Origin: Clostridiaceae bacterium Marseille-Q4143
Lineage (GTDB): Bacteria > Bacillota > Clostridia > Lachnospirales > Lachnospiraceae
Assembly (NCBI GenBank): GCA_018228645.1
Contig: CP073693.1
Span: forward strand, 2,112,253-2,176,252
DNA: 64,000 nt
Reading direction: 5' to 3'
Position numbers and translations under genes: made by a program
The notes under the pieces: generated by a model
Seen by the model: the letters and a program-made list of their open reading frames with translations, nothing else
What the model was told of the DNA's origin: nothing
The model's database searches: none
In this document: piece after piece, positions 16,821-23,674 of the stretch
How positions within the stretch are numbered: the stretch's first letter is position 1
Layout of the letters: every line of letters begins with the position of its first letter

Positions 16821-16958
16821 ATGAAGAACAATAAGTCTGAACCTATCCCCGTCATGGATTACCGCCAGTACCGCAGAGTGCGGAGGCTGGTGCATGAGTG
16901 CTGTAACTACATCGACGGAAACTGTAGCGCCCTGGACGATGGGGAGGAAAGTCCTTGA
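16821..16958 (+). pseudogene. N-terminal remnant of a cysteine-rich VLP-domain protein
   Basis: 45 codons: MKNNKSEPIPVMDYRQYRRV then LVHECCNYIDGNC, the standard opening of the small cysteine-rich VLP proteins found next to MobA/MobL relaxases in clostridial transposons. After DDGEE the frame ends (ESP, stop) where the family normally continues with further cysteines. It is further evidence that 15.4-17.9 kb is a decayed mobilizable element. Confidence 0.75.
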
Positions 16959-17050
16959 CAATTTGTTACTGGAGAAACAGAAAAGCCTATGCCACAAAAG
17001 GTAAAGGGAAAAGAAGAAACCTTATAAGAAAATCTGAAGTTTTTTTATTT

Positions 17051-17089
17051 TTATTCCCAACATGTTACAATTAGTTCGGTTGGGAATAA
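17051..17089. promoter_or_regulatory. Perfect 11-bp inverted repeat upstream of the 17114 gene
   Basis: TTATTCCCAAC at 17051-17061 and GTTGGGAATAA at 17079-17089 flank a 17-base AT-rich centre, ending 24 bases before the next start. It could be an operator or, read as RNA, a leader hairpin; no T-run follows. Confidence 0.5.
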
Positions 17090-17113
17090 AAGTTGGGTAA
17101 AGGAAAGCAGAGT

Positions 17114-17554
17114 ATGAAAAAAACAAAAATAGCGGGGATATGCTTGATTGTTTTGATACTTGCAGCATTTGTATCGGTTCCTGTTTACAATAATTACTGT
17201 GCATATAATGTAGAGAAAATGTTGTGTGAAACACCTTTGCCAGAACAGACAGAATTGATAGAAGCTATATCACAGACAGGAAAGCTGACGGGGAATGGAA
17301 ATGGGATGCAATATTTCGGGGCAATTCTAATCAAGAGTGAATTGTCTTTGGAAGAATTGGAAACTTATTATTCAGGTTACAGAAGCAACGAGTGGGAATA
17401 TTTGGTGGAAATTCAAAAAGGGCAGTCCATTAAGGTGATTGAACATAAGGCACTACAATTTTCGGAAGAAATAGAGGATAGCGGTTATTATATTGTATAT
17501 TCATGGGGAAGTGGAAATTCTCTATTGAAAGAACTGGATATACGTGGACAATAA
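17114..17554 (+). CDS. Hypothetical membrane-anchored protein
   Basis: 146 residues from ATG 17114 (AAAGGAAAG upstream). A single N-terminal membrane helix or uncleaved signal (KIAGICLIVLILAAFVSVPV) is followed by a ~115-residue extracytoplasmic domain: CETPLPEQTELIEAISQTGKL, NGMQYFGAILIKSELSLEELETYYSG, SGYYIVYSWGSG. The family is not recognised by name. It is followed by the broken reading frame at 17583, with which it may once have formed a pair. Confidence 0.65.
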   Translation: MKKTKIAGICLIVLILAAFVSVPVYNNYCAYNVEKMLCETPLPEQTELIEAISQTGKLTGNGNGMQYFGAILIKSELSLEELETYYSGYRSNEWEYLVEIQKGQSIKVIEHKALQFSEEIEDSGYYIVYSWGSGNSLLKELDIRGQ

Positions 17555-17582
17555 AATGGATTGGAAATGATACTATTTATGA

Positions 17583-17912
17583 AGAAAAAATAAGAAGGTA
17601 ACTATTGATACCTCAAATTCGCCGGATGGAAAATACGAATTGACACTTCAGGCAGTCGGAGAACCAGACTGACCTTTTGGTTCAGCAAGTGGACGATTAG
17701 TCCTTATGGAAAGCAAAGATAAGATATCTCAAACAGATTTTGAATTGCACAATGACGGTGGAAGCATCACCAGTAGTTGTTGGAAAGTTACATGGTATGA
17801 GGACTATGTAGAAGTAATCCTGTCAGGCGAAGAACAGGATGACAAGATATACGAATTTATGCCACGATATGCGACGAAAACGAAGAAAACAATCTATCGC
17901 AGAAAATCGTAG
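17583..17912 (+). pseudogene. Broken DUF5412-like hypothetical protein
   Basis: The frame reads VTIDTSNSPDGKYELTLQAV then GEPD, an in-frame TGA at 17670-17672 where tryptophan (PDWPFGSASGRLVL) would be expected, then QTDFELHNDGGSITSSCW and VTWYEDYVEVILSGEEQDD. The N-terminal part is missing; a piece in another frame (KWIGNDTIYEEKIRR near 17554-17600) may belong to it. The SPDGKY opening and WYEDYVEVILSG ending resemble DUF5412-type proteins; the family name is tentative. Confidence 0.55.
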
Positions 17913-17963
17913 AAAGTGGCGTAAAATCAAGGAAAATCAGTATTTACAAGGAGTTTTTAAGGC
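17913..17963 (+). repeat. Relic element right-end sequence next to the first att copy
   Basis: The bases before the first att core share AAGTGGCGTAAAATCAAGG and following text (about 45 bases with a few mismatches) with 22014-22060, the right end of element A. This implies an older related element lay upstream at the same site. Confidence 0.6.
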
Positions 17964-17994
17964 ATGATAAAAATACTTTTCGTTTGCCACGGCA
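17964..17994 (+). repeat. Attachment site copy 1 (left end of element A)
   Basis: A 31-bp core that starts at an ATG and equals the first ten codons of the tyrosine phosphatase gene at 33511 (MIKILFVCHGK), differing at two bases. A ribosome site (AAGGAG) precedes it, but TGA follows at codon 12. It is a displaced start of the target gene. Confidence 0.85.
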
Positions 17995-18056
17995 AGTGAC
18001 GAAAATAGTGCTGAAAACTTTTGAAAATCAAGGATTTTTCCAAAATCCGACCTGAA

Positions 18057-18076
18057 TTTACGACACTTTTACGACA
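18057..18076 (+). promoter_or_regulatory. Candidate integrase arm-type sites, left end of element A
   Basis: Two direct copies of TTTACGACA start 11 bases apart (18057 and 18068). The same pair occurs at the right end (21913 and 21925) but not in element B. Confidence 0.6.
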
Positions 18077-18121
18077 GATGGAGTCAAGCTATGATAAATA
18101 CGTTGTGAAAGAGGTCAAAAT

Positions 18122-18493
18122 ATGATGAAAGAAAGAATTAAGAAGAGCGGAATTGATTATGTACTGGTTGGGGATTATTACATACCGGATTTAAAGTTGC
18201 CGGAGGAAAAACGTCCTATCGGAAAATATGGACGTATGCATCGAGAATATCTAAAAGAAAATCATCCTGTGTTATTTAATGATTTGGTATTGAGTTGCCA
18301 GTTCTGGACTTATCTTGCAGATATAAACGGGCAAGCACAGGATAGATTGAAGATCATCATCCCACAGATGCAAAAAGCCGAGTCTGTAACTGAGGAAATG
18401 AAAGGGAATAATCAATGGGAATGGATTCAGAGAATGAATAGCATTTTCAATCGTGCAGAAAAAATTGTGTTGAGTGAATTAATAAATTTATAA
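18122..18493 (+). CDS. TnpV family transposon-encoded protein, element A
   Basis: 123 residues (ATG at 18122 or 18125). It matches the TnpV family: GIDYVLVGDYYIPDLKLPEE, RPIGKYGRMHREYLKENHP, then a helical C-terminus with NSIFNRAEKIVLSEL. TnpV proteins occur at the ends of clostridial mobile elements; their biochemical role is unknown. A homologue occupies the same position just inside the left end of element B (22242), so the gene travels with this element architecture. Confidence 0.9.
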   Translation: MMKERIKKSGIDYVLVGDYYIPDLKLPEEKRPIGKYGRMHREYLKENHPVLFNDLVLSCQFWTYLADINGQAQDRLKIIIPQMQKAESVTEEMKGNNQWEWIQRMNSIFNRAEKIVLSELINL

Positions 18494-18509
18494 TAAATAG
18501 TGGTTGACC

Positions 18510-18556
18510 CTGTGCTGCGCTTCTGTTACACTACGTGTAACAGAAGCGCAGCACAG
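18510..18556. repeat. Perfect 22-bp inverted repeat with a 3-base loop
   Basis: Arms 18510-18531 and 18535-18556 are perfectly complementary around TAC. It begins CTGTGCTGCGC and ends GCGCAGCACAG. No T-run follows (TAATAAAATGGG), so it is not a standard terminator, though it lies 17 bases past the tnpV stop. Confidence 0.85.
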
Positions 18557-18604
18557 TAATAAAATGGGAAATTTCTATTTTTTCGAGACAAAATCAAAAA
18601 AATA

Positions 18605-18637
18605 TTGTATAATATAAATAGAAGTAGTATAATACTA
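18605..18637 (+). promoter_or_regulatory. Promoter with overlapping operator for the Panacea pair
   Basis: TTGTAT (18605-18610), a 17-base spacer and TATAAT (18628-18633). The -10 is embedded in the inverted repeat TAGTAT-A-ATACTA (18625-18637), an arrangement that fits autoregulation by a toxin-antitoxin complex. Confidence 0.6.
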
Positions 18638-18668
18638 TGACCGAGATATGTAGAGAGGAGGAGATTAT

Positions 18669-19130
18669 ATGGCACAGACATTAGCTGTAGCGAAATATTT
18701 GAATGATTTACATGTTAAAAAGCATGGACGCGCTATGGATCAAATGAAGATGCATAAGATGATGTACTTTTCACAAAGGGAGTCTTTGATGATCTCTGGA
18801 AATCCTCTGTTCAATGATGATTTTGAGGCTTGGAAATATGGCCCAGTTCTTGTAAATGTGAGAAGCGAATATTTGACGGGGCATATGTTTGATGGGGAAT
18901 ATGAAGAATTGAGTGATACAGAGAAAGAATTAGTAGAATCGGTTTATAAAAGATACGATGAATATGATGCATGGCAATTGAGTACATTGTCACATGCAGA
19001 ACATTCTTGGCGACAGGCACGTAAGGGATTAGTTGCAGGTGAAGCTGGAAATGAAAAGATGAGTTTAACTGCGATGAAAGCTGATGCTACGAGAGAATTC
19101 CTTAGACGAAAAGGTGTCGTTCTGGCATAG
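18669..19130 (+). CDS. Panacea-domain (DUF4065/SocA-like) putative antitoxin
   Basis: 153 residues with the Panacea signatures: LAVAKYLNDLH near the start, MKMHKMMYFSQRESL (the conserved K-L-x-K-L-x-Y-F/Y motif), NDDFEAWKYGPVLVNVRSEY (the conserved E-A-W-x-x-G-P-V) and a C-terminal LSHAEHSWRQARKGL. Panacea is a known antitoxin domain that neutralises many unrelated toxin folds. AGGAGG precedes the ATG. The gene lies directly upstream of an uncharacterised 327-residue gene on the same transcript, which is the expected toxin position. Confidence 0.88.
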   Translation: MAQTLAVAKYLNDLHVKKHGRAMDQMKMHKMMYFSQRESLMISGNPLFNDDFEAWKYGPVLVNVRSEYLTGHMFDGEYEELSDTEKELVESVYKRYDEYDAWQLSTLSHAEHSWRQARKGLVAGEAGNEKMSLTAMKADATREFLRRKGVVLA

Positions 19131-19138
19131 AATTATAT

Positions 19139-19162
19139 CCCACAGGAGTAAACACCTGTGGG
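19139..19162 (+). terminator. Attenuator-like hairpin between the Panacea gene and its partner
   Basis: CCCACAGG, an 8-base loop, CCTGTGGG, then ATTGTTTATT. The T-run is weak, so partial termination or mRNA stabilisation that sets the antitoxin/toxin ratio is possible. Confidence 0.6.
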
Positions 19163-19185
19163 ATTGTTTATTATGGAGATATGTA

Positions 19186-20169
19186 ATGAAGTTATCAATT
19201 GAGGAACAGAAGAAGTTTTTATTTGATAGATTGAAAACGGAACCATTAAGAAAAGTGGAAGAGAATAAAGATGATATAAAAGCATTTGTCCAAGCTACAA
19301 AAGGTGAAAAAATCTCCAGTTATTTAATAAATAATGCTTGGAATGATGACTGTGATAGAAATACAAAGGTATTTTTAGTGCGAGATCAAAAAACGAAAGA
19401 AATCGTGTTCTTTTTTGCAATAAATTGTGGAATTTTATTTAGCGAGCTTAATATTTGGAATTTAAGTCAGGCTGAAAAGGTTCCTTTTGATAAATATGTT
19501 GAAGCAATGCAGAGATTGAAGGCTTCTAATCTGAGCAAAGAAGATGAAGAAAAAGCAAATGAACAGATAAGTGAATCAATGGGAGAGTTATGGGAAGTTG
19601 TGCAAGAACCTGATCGAGTATCTTGTTTGCTGAGTTTGGCAGATGAAAAAGTTCAATTGTTAGAAGAAAAAAGAGAAGCTTTGTCGGAGACTGGAGAAGG
19701 AGAGCATACGCAGCAGGTACAAGACACATTTCCTGCAATAGATATTAAGTTTCTCGGAAGAAACAAAGAATATAAACCAGAAATTCAATTGGATTTTAGG
19801 CTGGGCGTATATGTTTTCTGGGAAATGATTGTCCCGCATTTATTGGAAATCGCAGAAAAAGTTGGATGTAAATACATATATTTATTTGCGGCTGACAATA
19901 CAGAGCAAACCGTAAAAGTGGTTGCTGATCCTCCTATGTGGACACCGGATTATGATCCTTATGCAGATGAAGGTGAAGTTGTTAAGGAAGAAATTCGTAC
20001 ATTGGTCAATTATTATATCAATGAATTAAGATTCCGTTATGTATCGAAATATAAGATATTAAAACCGCATTACGAGCGGCGATGTTATACTTTGGTTCAA
20101 GAGGTTGAACATTTACAAAGTAATAGAGAATCTGTATGGCAGAGTCATGCGACAGAAGATATGAAGTAA
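19186..20169 (+). CDS. Putative toxin partner of the Panacea protein, possible GNAT-like fold
   Basis: 327 residues from ATG 19186 (TGGAGAT 6 bases upstream; the frame extends back into the Panacea gene but without a ribosome site). An N-terminal region (residues ~20-100) has a beta pattern NTKVFLVRDQKTKEIVFFFA and ELNIWNL. A charged coiled middle (~105-185) is rich in E, K and Q. The C-terminal half has IDIKFLGRNKEYKPEIQLDF, VYVFWEMIVPHLLEIAEKVG and CKYIYLFAADN, resembling the split acetyl-CoA fold of GNAT enzymes. That resemblance is weak and only by eye. Position next to a Panacea antitoxin suggests a growth-inhibiting toxin. Confidence 0.6.
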   Translation: MKLSIEEQKKFLFDRLKTEPLRKVEENKDDIKAFVQATKGEKISSYLINNAWNDDCDRNTKVFLVRDQKTKEIVFFFAINCGILFSELNIWNLSQAEKVPFDKYVEAMQRLKASNLSKEDEEKANEQISESMGELWEVVQEPDRVSCLLSLADEKVQLLEEKREALSETGEGEHTQQVQDTFPAIDIKFLGRNKEYKPEIQLDFRLGVYVFWEMIVPHLLEIAEKVGCKYIYLFAADNTEQTVKVVADPPMWTPDYDPYADEGEVVKEEIRTLVNYYINELRFRYVSKYKILKPHYERRCYTLVQEVEHLQSNRESVWQSHATEDMK

Positions 20170-20182
20170 TATGTAAAGATGG

Positions 20183-20224
20183 AGTCCCATGTTGCAAATT
20201 TTATAATGCGACATGGGACTTTTA
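20183..20224 (+). terminator. Terminator after the Panacea operon
   Basis: AGTCCCATGT pairs with ACATGGGACT (20211-20220), then TTTT. Confidence 0.85.
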
Positions 20225-20242
20225 ATGTTTATATGAGTAGAA

Positions 20243-20431
20243 TTACAGCATAAGAGTATCATCCTTAATCGCTTCGACAAGGTTCATATCGCAGATTTTC
20301 TTGCCGCCTAAGTAGTAAGCCAATGCCACAAAACCAATAACTGCCACAAAGAGCAGAATTGCAGGAACCAACGGCAAACGCTTAGCAATGAAATCGCCTG
20401 CGGTAATTCCTCCGGCATCAAGCATCCATAA
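20243..20431 (-). pseudogene. C-terminal relic of an FtsX-like ABC transporter permease
   Basis: About 50 codons on the minus strand: RLPLVPAILLFVAVIGFVAL then AYYLGGKKICDMNLVEAIKD, the last membrane helix and tail of FtsX/MacB-type permeases (normally K-x-x-M-N-P-V-E-A-L). The rest of the gene is absent. It has replaced the N-terminal half of xis. Confidence 0.6.
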
Positions 20432-20555
20432 GAAGCTGCGAAAGCTGATTGATGAGAATCCGGATGCAGAGTTCATTCTGTGGAACGGGTCAAGACCTCA
20501 GATTAAGCGCAGAGTCTTTGAACAATATGTAGATGAAAAATTATCTGCCATATAA
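20419..20555 (+). pseudogene. Truncated Tn916-type excisionase (xis), C-terminal half only
   Basis: The frame gives KKLRKLIDENPDAEFILWNG then SRPQIKRRVFEQYVDEKLSA, which aligns with GKLRMLIEEHPNEDFYVMNG then NRALIKREKFERYLDQATAV of the intact excisionase at 31770. The helix-turn-helix-bearing N-terminal half is missing, with FtsX-relic sequence in its place. Distance to the integrase start (105 bases) matches element B (122 bases). Confidence 0.75.
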
Positions 20556-20580
20556 AAACGGCAAATACACGATAGATTCG

Positions 20581-20628
20581 GAGCCAAGTTTATGATATTA
20601 TAGGTATATCATAGCTTGGCTCTTTTCT
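20581..20628 (+). terminator. Hairpin upstream of integrase A
   Basis: GAGCCAAG and TATGATAT pair with ATATCATA and CTTGGCTC, followed by TTTTC. A comparable hairpin precedes integrase B at 32057. Either it terminates xis transcription or controls int. Confidence 0.75.
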
Positions 20629-20660
20629 ATGACAGTTGGTTGATAGAAAGGAGAAACTGA

Positions 20661-21902
20661 ATGTCAGAAGTAAGACGAGACAATAAAGGTCGCAAGTTAT
20701 TTAATGGAGAGAGCCAGCGCAAAGACGGGAAATATGAATACAAGTATCAGGATGCATGGGGCAAGAGAAAAACGGTGTACAGTTGGAAGCTTACACCGAC
20801 TGACCGAGTTCCGGTAGGAAAACGTGATGATATTTCCCTGCGAGAAAAGATTAAGCAGATTCAAAAGGACTTGAACAGCAATATCACACCGGATGGCGGT
20901 AATTTCACAGTTCTGGAACTGGTGGAAAAGTATATTTCACAGAAAACCGGTGCCCGGCATAACACAAGGTCAAATTACAACTTTGTGGTTAATGTGATTA
21001 AGAAAGAAGCCTTCGGGCAGAAACGCATTGACAAGATTAAGGTGTCCGATGCCAAAGAATGGCTGATTAAAATGCAGCAGATTGATAGGCGAGGTTACAG
21101 TTCCATTCACACGATTCGTGGTGTGGTAAGACCTGCCTTTCAGATGGCAGTGGATGATGATTTGCTGGTAAAGAATCCATTTGAATTTCAGCTGAACACC
21201 GTTGTTGTGAACGATAGTGTCACAAGAGAAGCTATCACACGACAGCAGGAAAGAGATTTCTTGGAGTTTGTGAAGAACGACCAGCATTTCTGCAAGTACT
21301 ATGATGGTATCTATATTTTGTTCAAGACAGGACTTCGTATCTCTGAATTTGTTGGGCTGACGAAGAAGAATCTTGATTTTGAGAATAACAGAATCATCGT
21401 GGATCATCAGCTTCAGAGAACCAGAGATATGAAATATATCATTGAAGATACCAAGACAGAAAGCGGCGAACGTATGGTGCCGATGACACCGGAAGTAAAG
21501 GAAGCGTTTCAGCGTATTCTTGCCAACAGAAAGAATCCAAAGGTTGAACCTATGGTAGATGGCTACAGCGGATTTTTGTACCTGGACAAGAACGGCAGAC
21601 CGATGGTGGCACTTCACTGGGAGAAATATTTTCAGCATATCCGTGAGAAGTACAACAAGATTTACAGAATCCAGATGCCGAAAGTAACTCCTCATGTTTG
21701 CAGACACACTTTCTGCTCCAATATGGCGAAGTCTGGAATGAATCCGAAAACACTTCAATATATTATGGGTCATAGTGACATTAGCGTAACGCTGAACACC
21801 TATACGCATCTGAACTATGATGATGCAGAGGAAGAAATGCAGAAAGTAGTTGGTATTGCTTCTAAGAAATCGACAACGCACCGTAAAAGGTGCGTGTCGT
21901 AA
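20661..21902 (+). CDS. int: Tn916-type tyrosine integrase of element A
   Basis: 413 residues. An N-terminal arm-binding domain (RRDNKGRKLFNGESQRKDGK), a SAM-like core-binding domain (~100-190) and the catalytic domain. Catalytic residues: R in LFKTGLRISEFVGL, K in EDTKTESGERMVPM, H-x-x-R in PHVCRHTFCSNMAKSG, H in IMGHSDISVTLNTY with the nucleophile Y in TYTH. It ends 158 bases before att copy 2. It is very similar to integrase B but with a different N-terminal arm domain, fitting the different arm sites of the two elements. AAAGGAG lies before the ATG. Confidence 0.95.
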   Translation: MSEVRRDNKGRKLFNGESQRKDGKYEYKYQDAWGKRKTVYSWKLTPTDRVPVGKRDDISLREKIKQIQKDLNSNITPDGGNFTVLELVEKYISQKTGARHNTRSNYNFVVNVIKKEAFGQKRIDKIKVSDAKEWLIKMQQIDRRGYSSIHTIRGVVRPAFQMAVDDDLLVKNPFEFQLNTVVVNDSVTREAITRQQERDFLEFVKNDQHFCKYYDGIYILFKTGLRISEFVGLTKKNLDFENNRIIVDHQLQRTRDMKYIIEDTKTESGERMVPMTPEVKEAFQRILANRKNPKVEPMVDGYSGFLYLDKNGRPMVALHWEKYFQHIREKYNKIYRIQMPKVTPHVCRHTFCSNMAKSGMNPKTLQYIMGHSDISVTLNTYTHLNYDDAEEEMQKVVGIASKKSTTHRKRCVS

Positions 21903-21912
21903 ATCTTTTGAA

Positions 21913-21933
21913 TTTACGACAGAATTTACGACA
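21913..21933 (+). promoter_or_regulatory. Candidate arm-type sites, right end of element A
   Basis: TTTACGACA at 21913-21921 and 21925-21933, direct repeats about one helical turn apart, matching the pair at the left end. Confidence 0.6.
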
Positions 21934-22060
21934 AATGATGGCAAAAGCAAGCCAAAATAAGCGTAGTTATACCAAGTTATGGTTGTTAAGCCTCTGTCGT
22001 AGAAATTCCGAAAAGTGGCGTAAAATCAAGGAAAATCAGCATTTTCAAGGAGTTTTAAAT

Positions 22061-22091
22061 ATATGATAAAAGTACTTTTCATCTGCCACGG
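22061..22091 (+). repeat. Attachment site copy 2 (junction of elements A and B)
   Basis: 31 bp identical to the start of the phosphatase gene at 33511 except one base. With AAGGAG upstream it still opens a 16-codon frame (MIKVLFICHGRIYCSE, then stop). It marks the right end of element A and the left end of element B. Confidence 0.88.
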
Positions 22092-22173
22092 CAGGATTTA
22101 CTGTTCAGAATGAAAAGTCTCAAATCGTCTTAAATACTTCTATAAATAGCATTTCTTGTGTTCCATTCTCAAT

Positions 22174-22193
22174 TTTACCAATGATTTACCAAT
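22174..22193 (+). promoter_or_regulatory. Candidate arm-type sites, left end of element B
   Basis: TTTACCAAT at 22174-22182 and 22185-22193, direct and 11 bases apart. The partner pair is at 33352-33372. Confidence 0.6.
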
Positions 22194-22241
22194 ATTTCTG
22201 GAGAGTCAGACTTGCAAAACCAGAATGAGGAGATTAAAAAT

Positions 22242-22619
22242 ATGAGCAAATTGAAACCAAGAATAACGGAAAACGGAATTGATTATATCCTTGTCGGAGA
22301 TTACTACATCCCGGACTTGAAACTGCCGGAGGAACACCGCCCTATCGGAAAGTACGGACGGATGCACCGGGAATATTTAAGAGAAGTCCACCCAGTCAGA
22401 TTGAATACATTGATACTGACCGGAGAATTGTGGACATATCTTGCAGACCTGAACGAACAGGCACAGGAACGGTTAGACACTATTATGGAGCAGATGAAAG
22501 CTACCGAGGGCGTGACAGAGGAATTAAAGCGTACCTGTCAAATAGAATGGGTACAACGATGTAATAACATCCATAACCGGGCAGAAGAAATTGTTTTGCA
22601 TGAGATGATTTATTCATAA
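22242..22619 (+). CDS. TnpV family transposon-encoded protein, element B
   Basis: 125 residues from ATG 22242, preceded by GAGGAG. It is highly similar to the element A copy through GIDYILVGDYYIPDLKLPEE and RPIGKYGRMHREYLREVHP, ending HNRAEEIVLHEMI. GC content is higher than the A copy, so the two diverged before the elements met rather than by recent duplication here. The role is unknown. Confidence 0.9.
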   Translation: MSKLKPRITENGIDYILVGDYYIPDLKLPEEHRPIGKYGRMHREYLREVHPVRLNTLILTGELWTYLADLNEQAQERLDTIMEQMKATEGVTEELKRTCQIEWVQRCNNIHNRAEEIVLHEMIYS

Positions 22620-22649
22620 ACAGGAGCAATTAAATCGGAGGTATATCAG

Positions 22650-23612
22650 ATGGTTGAAATTGTATTTAGTGAGAGTGCCTGTGGAAGTTTGAAAATTGCC
22701 CAAACTTACGGCAGGGGAAAATATAGAGGAAGTGCAATTTCGGTATTTATAAGGCACGAAAACGGGAGTGTTCCATCTTCAAATGAAATGAAAGAAGCAC
22801 CACTTCAAGCACAAGAACAAGAATGTATTGCTTGGGAAAATGCTATTCCATTGGGAGGCAAGAGCAGTGATGTTTATTGTTTTGATATGGCTCTTAGTGT
22901 GGGAGATATTTCTGATAATGGAATTGGCGAACAGAGGAAAAATGTTCTCAAGAAAATGCTGTCTGTCTGGTTTGTAGAGGATTTAGATTATCAGGTTGAA
23001 GAAAAAATACAGAAAATTAAAACTACATTGTCCTCAGTTATTGAACGATATGTAGCTGGGGAAGAAGTTCGCATTTGGTATAGCTATAATCCGGATGAAC
23101 TTTGCGGTATGTACTGGCTTATGAAACAACTTCGACCATTAAACTGTCAGACAACAATTTATTTGGTTAAATTACCTACATGGGAATATGGAAAAGAAAA
23201 TGCTATGACATCTAAAATATCATGGGGTGAGGTGTCTCCTGGCGAATGGGGAAATTATATAACTCTACAAGAGAAAGCTGAGCCTGTATTTCTTTCAGCT
23301 TGCGCTATGAAATGGAATCAACTTCAAAATGAAAATGCACCTTTGCGTGCAATGTTAAATGGTAAATTGCAAAGCGTTTCAGAAGATATATATGATAGTT
23401 TCATTCTTCGTGAAATTGCGGAACAGCCAGAACAATTCAAAATGGCTATTGTCATAGGTAATGTTTTAGGAAAATATCAACTTGGAATTAGTGATGTATG
23501 GATTTCCAATCGCATTGATAAAATGCTTGAAGATGGTGTGTTGGAAATTATACAGGACGCACCAAAGGGAGAAACAAATTATCGCCGGATATTAAGAAAA
23601 CGAATGAAATAA
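22650..23612 (+). CDS. DUF1835/DUF3658 domain protein
   Basis: 320 residues. N-terminal DUF1835 begins MVEIVFSESACGSLKIAQTY and includes RIWYSYNPDELCGMYWLMKQ, the Rossmann-like pattern of that family. The C-terminal part (EKAEPVFLSACAMKWNQLQN, then IYDSFILREI, then a winged-helix-like GISDVWISNRIDKMLEDGVL) corresponds to DUF3658. The family is common in Firmicutes and of unknown biochemistry. It is likely cargo of element B. GGAGGT precedes the ATG, and a bidirectional terminator follows. Confidence 0.8.
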   Translation: MVEIVFSESACGSLKIAQTYGRGKYRGSAISVFIRHENGSVPSSNEMKEAPLQAQEQECIAWENAIPLGGKSSDVYCFDMALSVGDISDNGIGEQRKNVLKKMLSVWFVEDLDYQVEEKIQKIKTTLSSVIERYVAGEEVRIWYSYNPDELCGMYWLMKQLRPLNCQTTIYLVKLPTWEYGKENAMTSKISWGEVSPGEWGNYITLQEKAEPVFLSACAMKWNQLQNENAPLRAMLNGKLQSVSEDIYDSFILREIAEQPEQFKMAIVIGNVLGKYQLGISDVWISNRIDKMLEDGVLEIIQDAPKGETNYRRILRKRMK

Positions 23613-23624
23613 TAACCACAGTAA

Positions 23625-23674
23625 GAACCGCTGCTACATGGAAGGCATCCCAACCATGCAACAGCGGTTTTTCT
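23625..23674 (+). terminator. Bidirectional terminator between DUF1835 gene and XRE gene
   Basis: GAACCGCTG... pairs with ...CAGCGGTTTTT; inner CATGG/CCATG pairs extend the stem. It serves the convergent genes on both sides. Confidence 0.85.

Larger units (their letters stand above)
17964..22060 (+). mobile_element. Integrative element A (4.1 kb), Panacea cargo, excisionase truncated
   Basis: Bounded by att copies 1 and 2. Order: arm sites, tnpV, perfect hairpin, Panacea-domain gene, partner gene, FtsX relic, truncated xis, Tn916-type integrase, arm sites. It has no relaxase or replication genes. Paired arm-type motifs TTTACGACA lie at both ends. The excisionase remnant suggests it can no longer excise by itself. 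Confidence 0.8.

Noticed and set aside
20970-21950. A 326-codon antisense frame in integrase A, and a similar one at 32051-33274 in integrase B
   Set aside because: Both are exact shadows of the integrase coding frames and share the same catalytic region.
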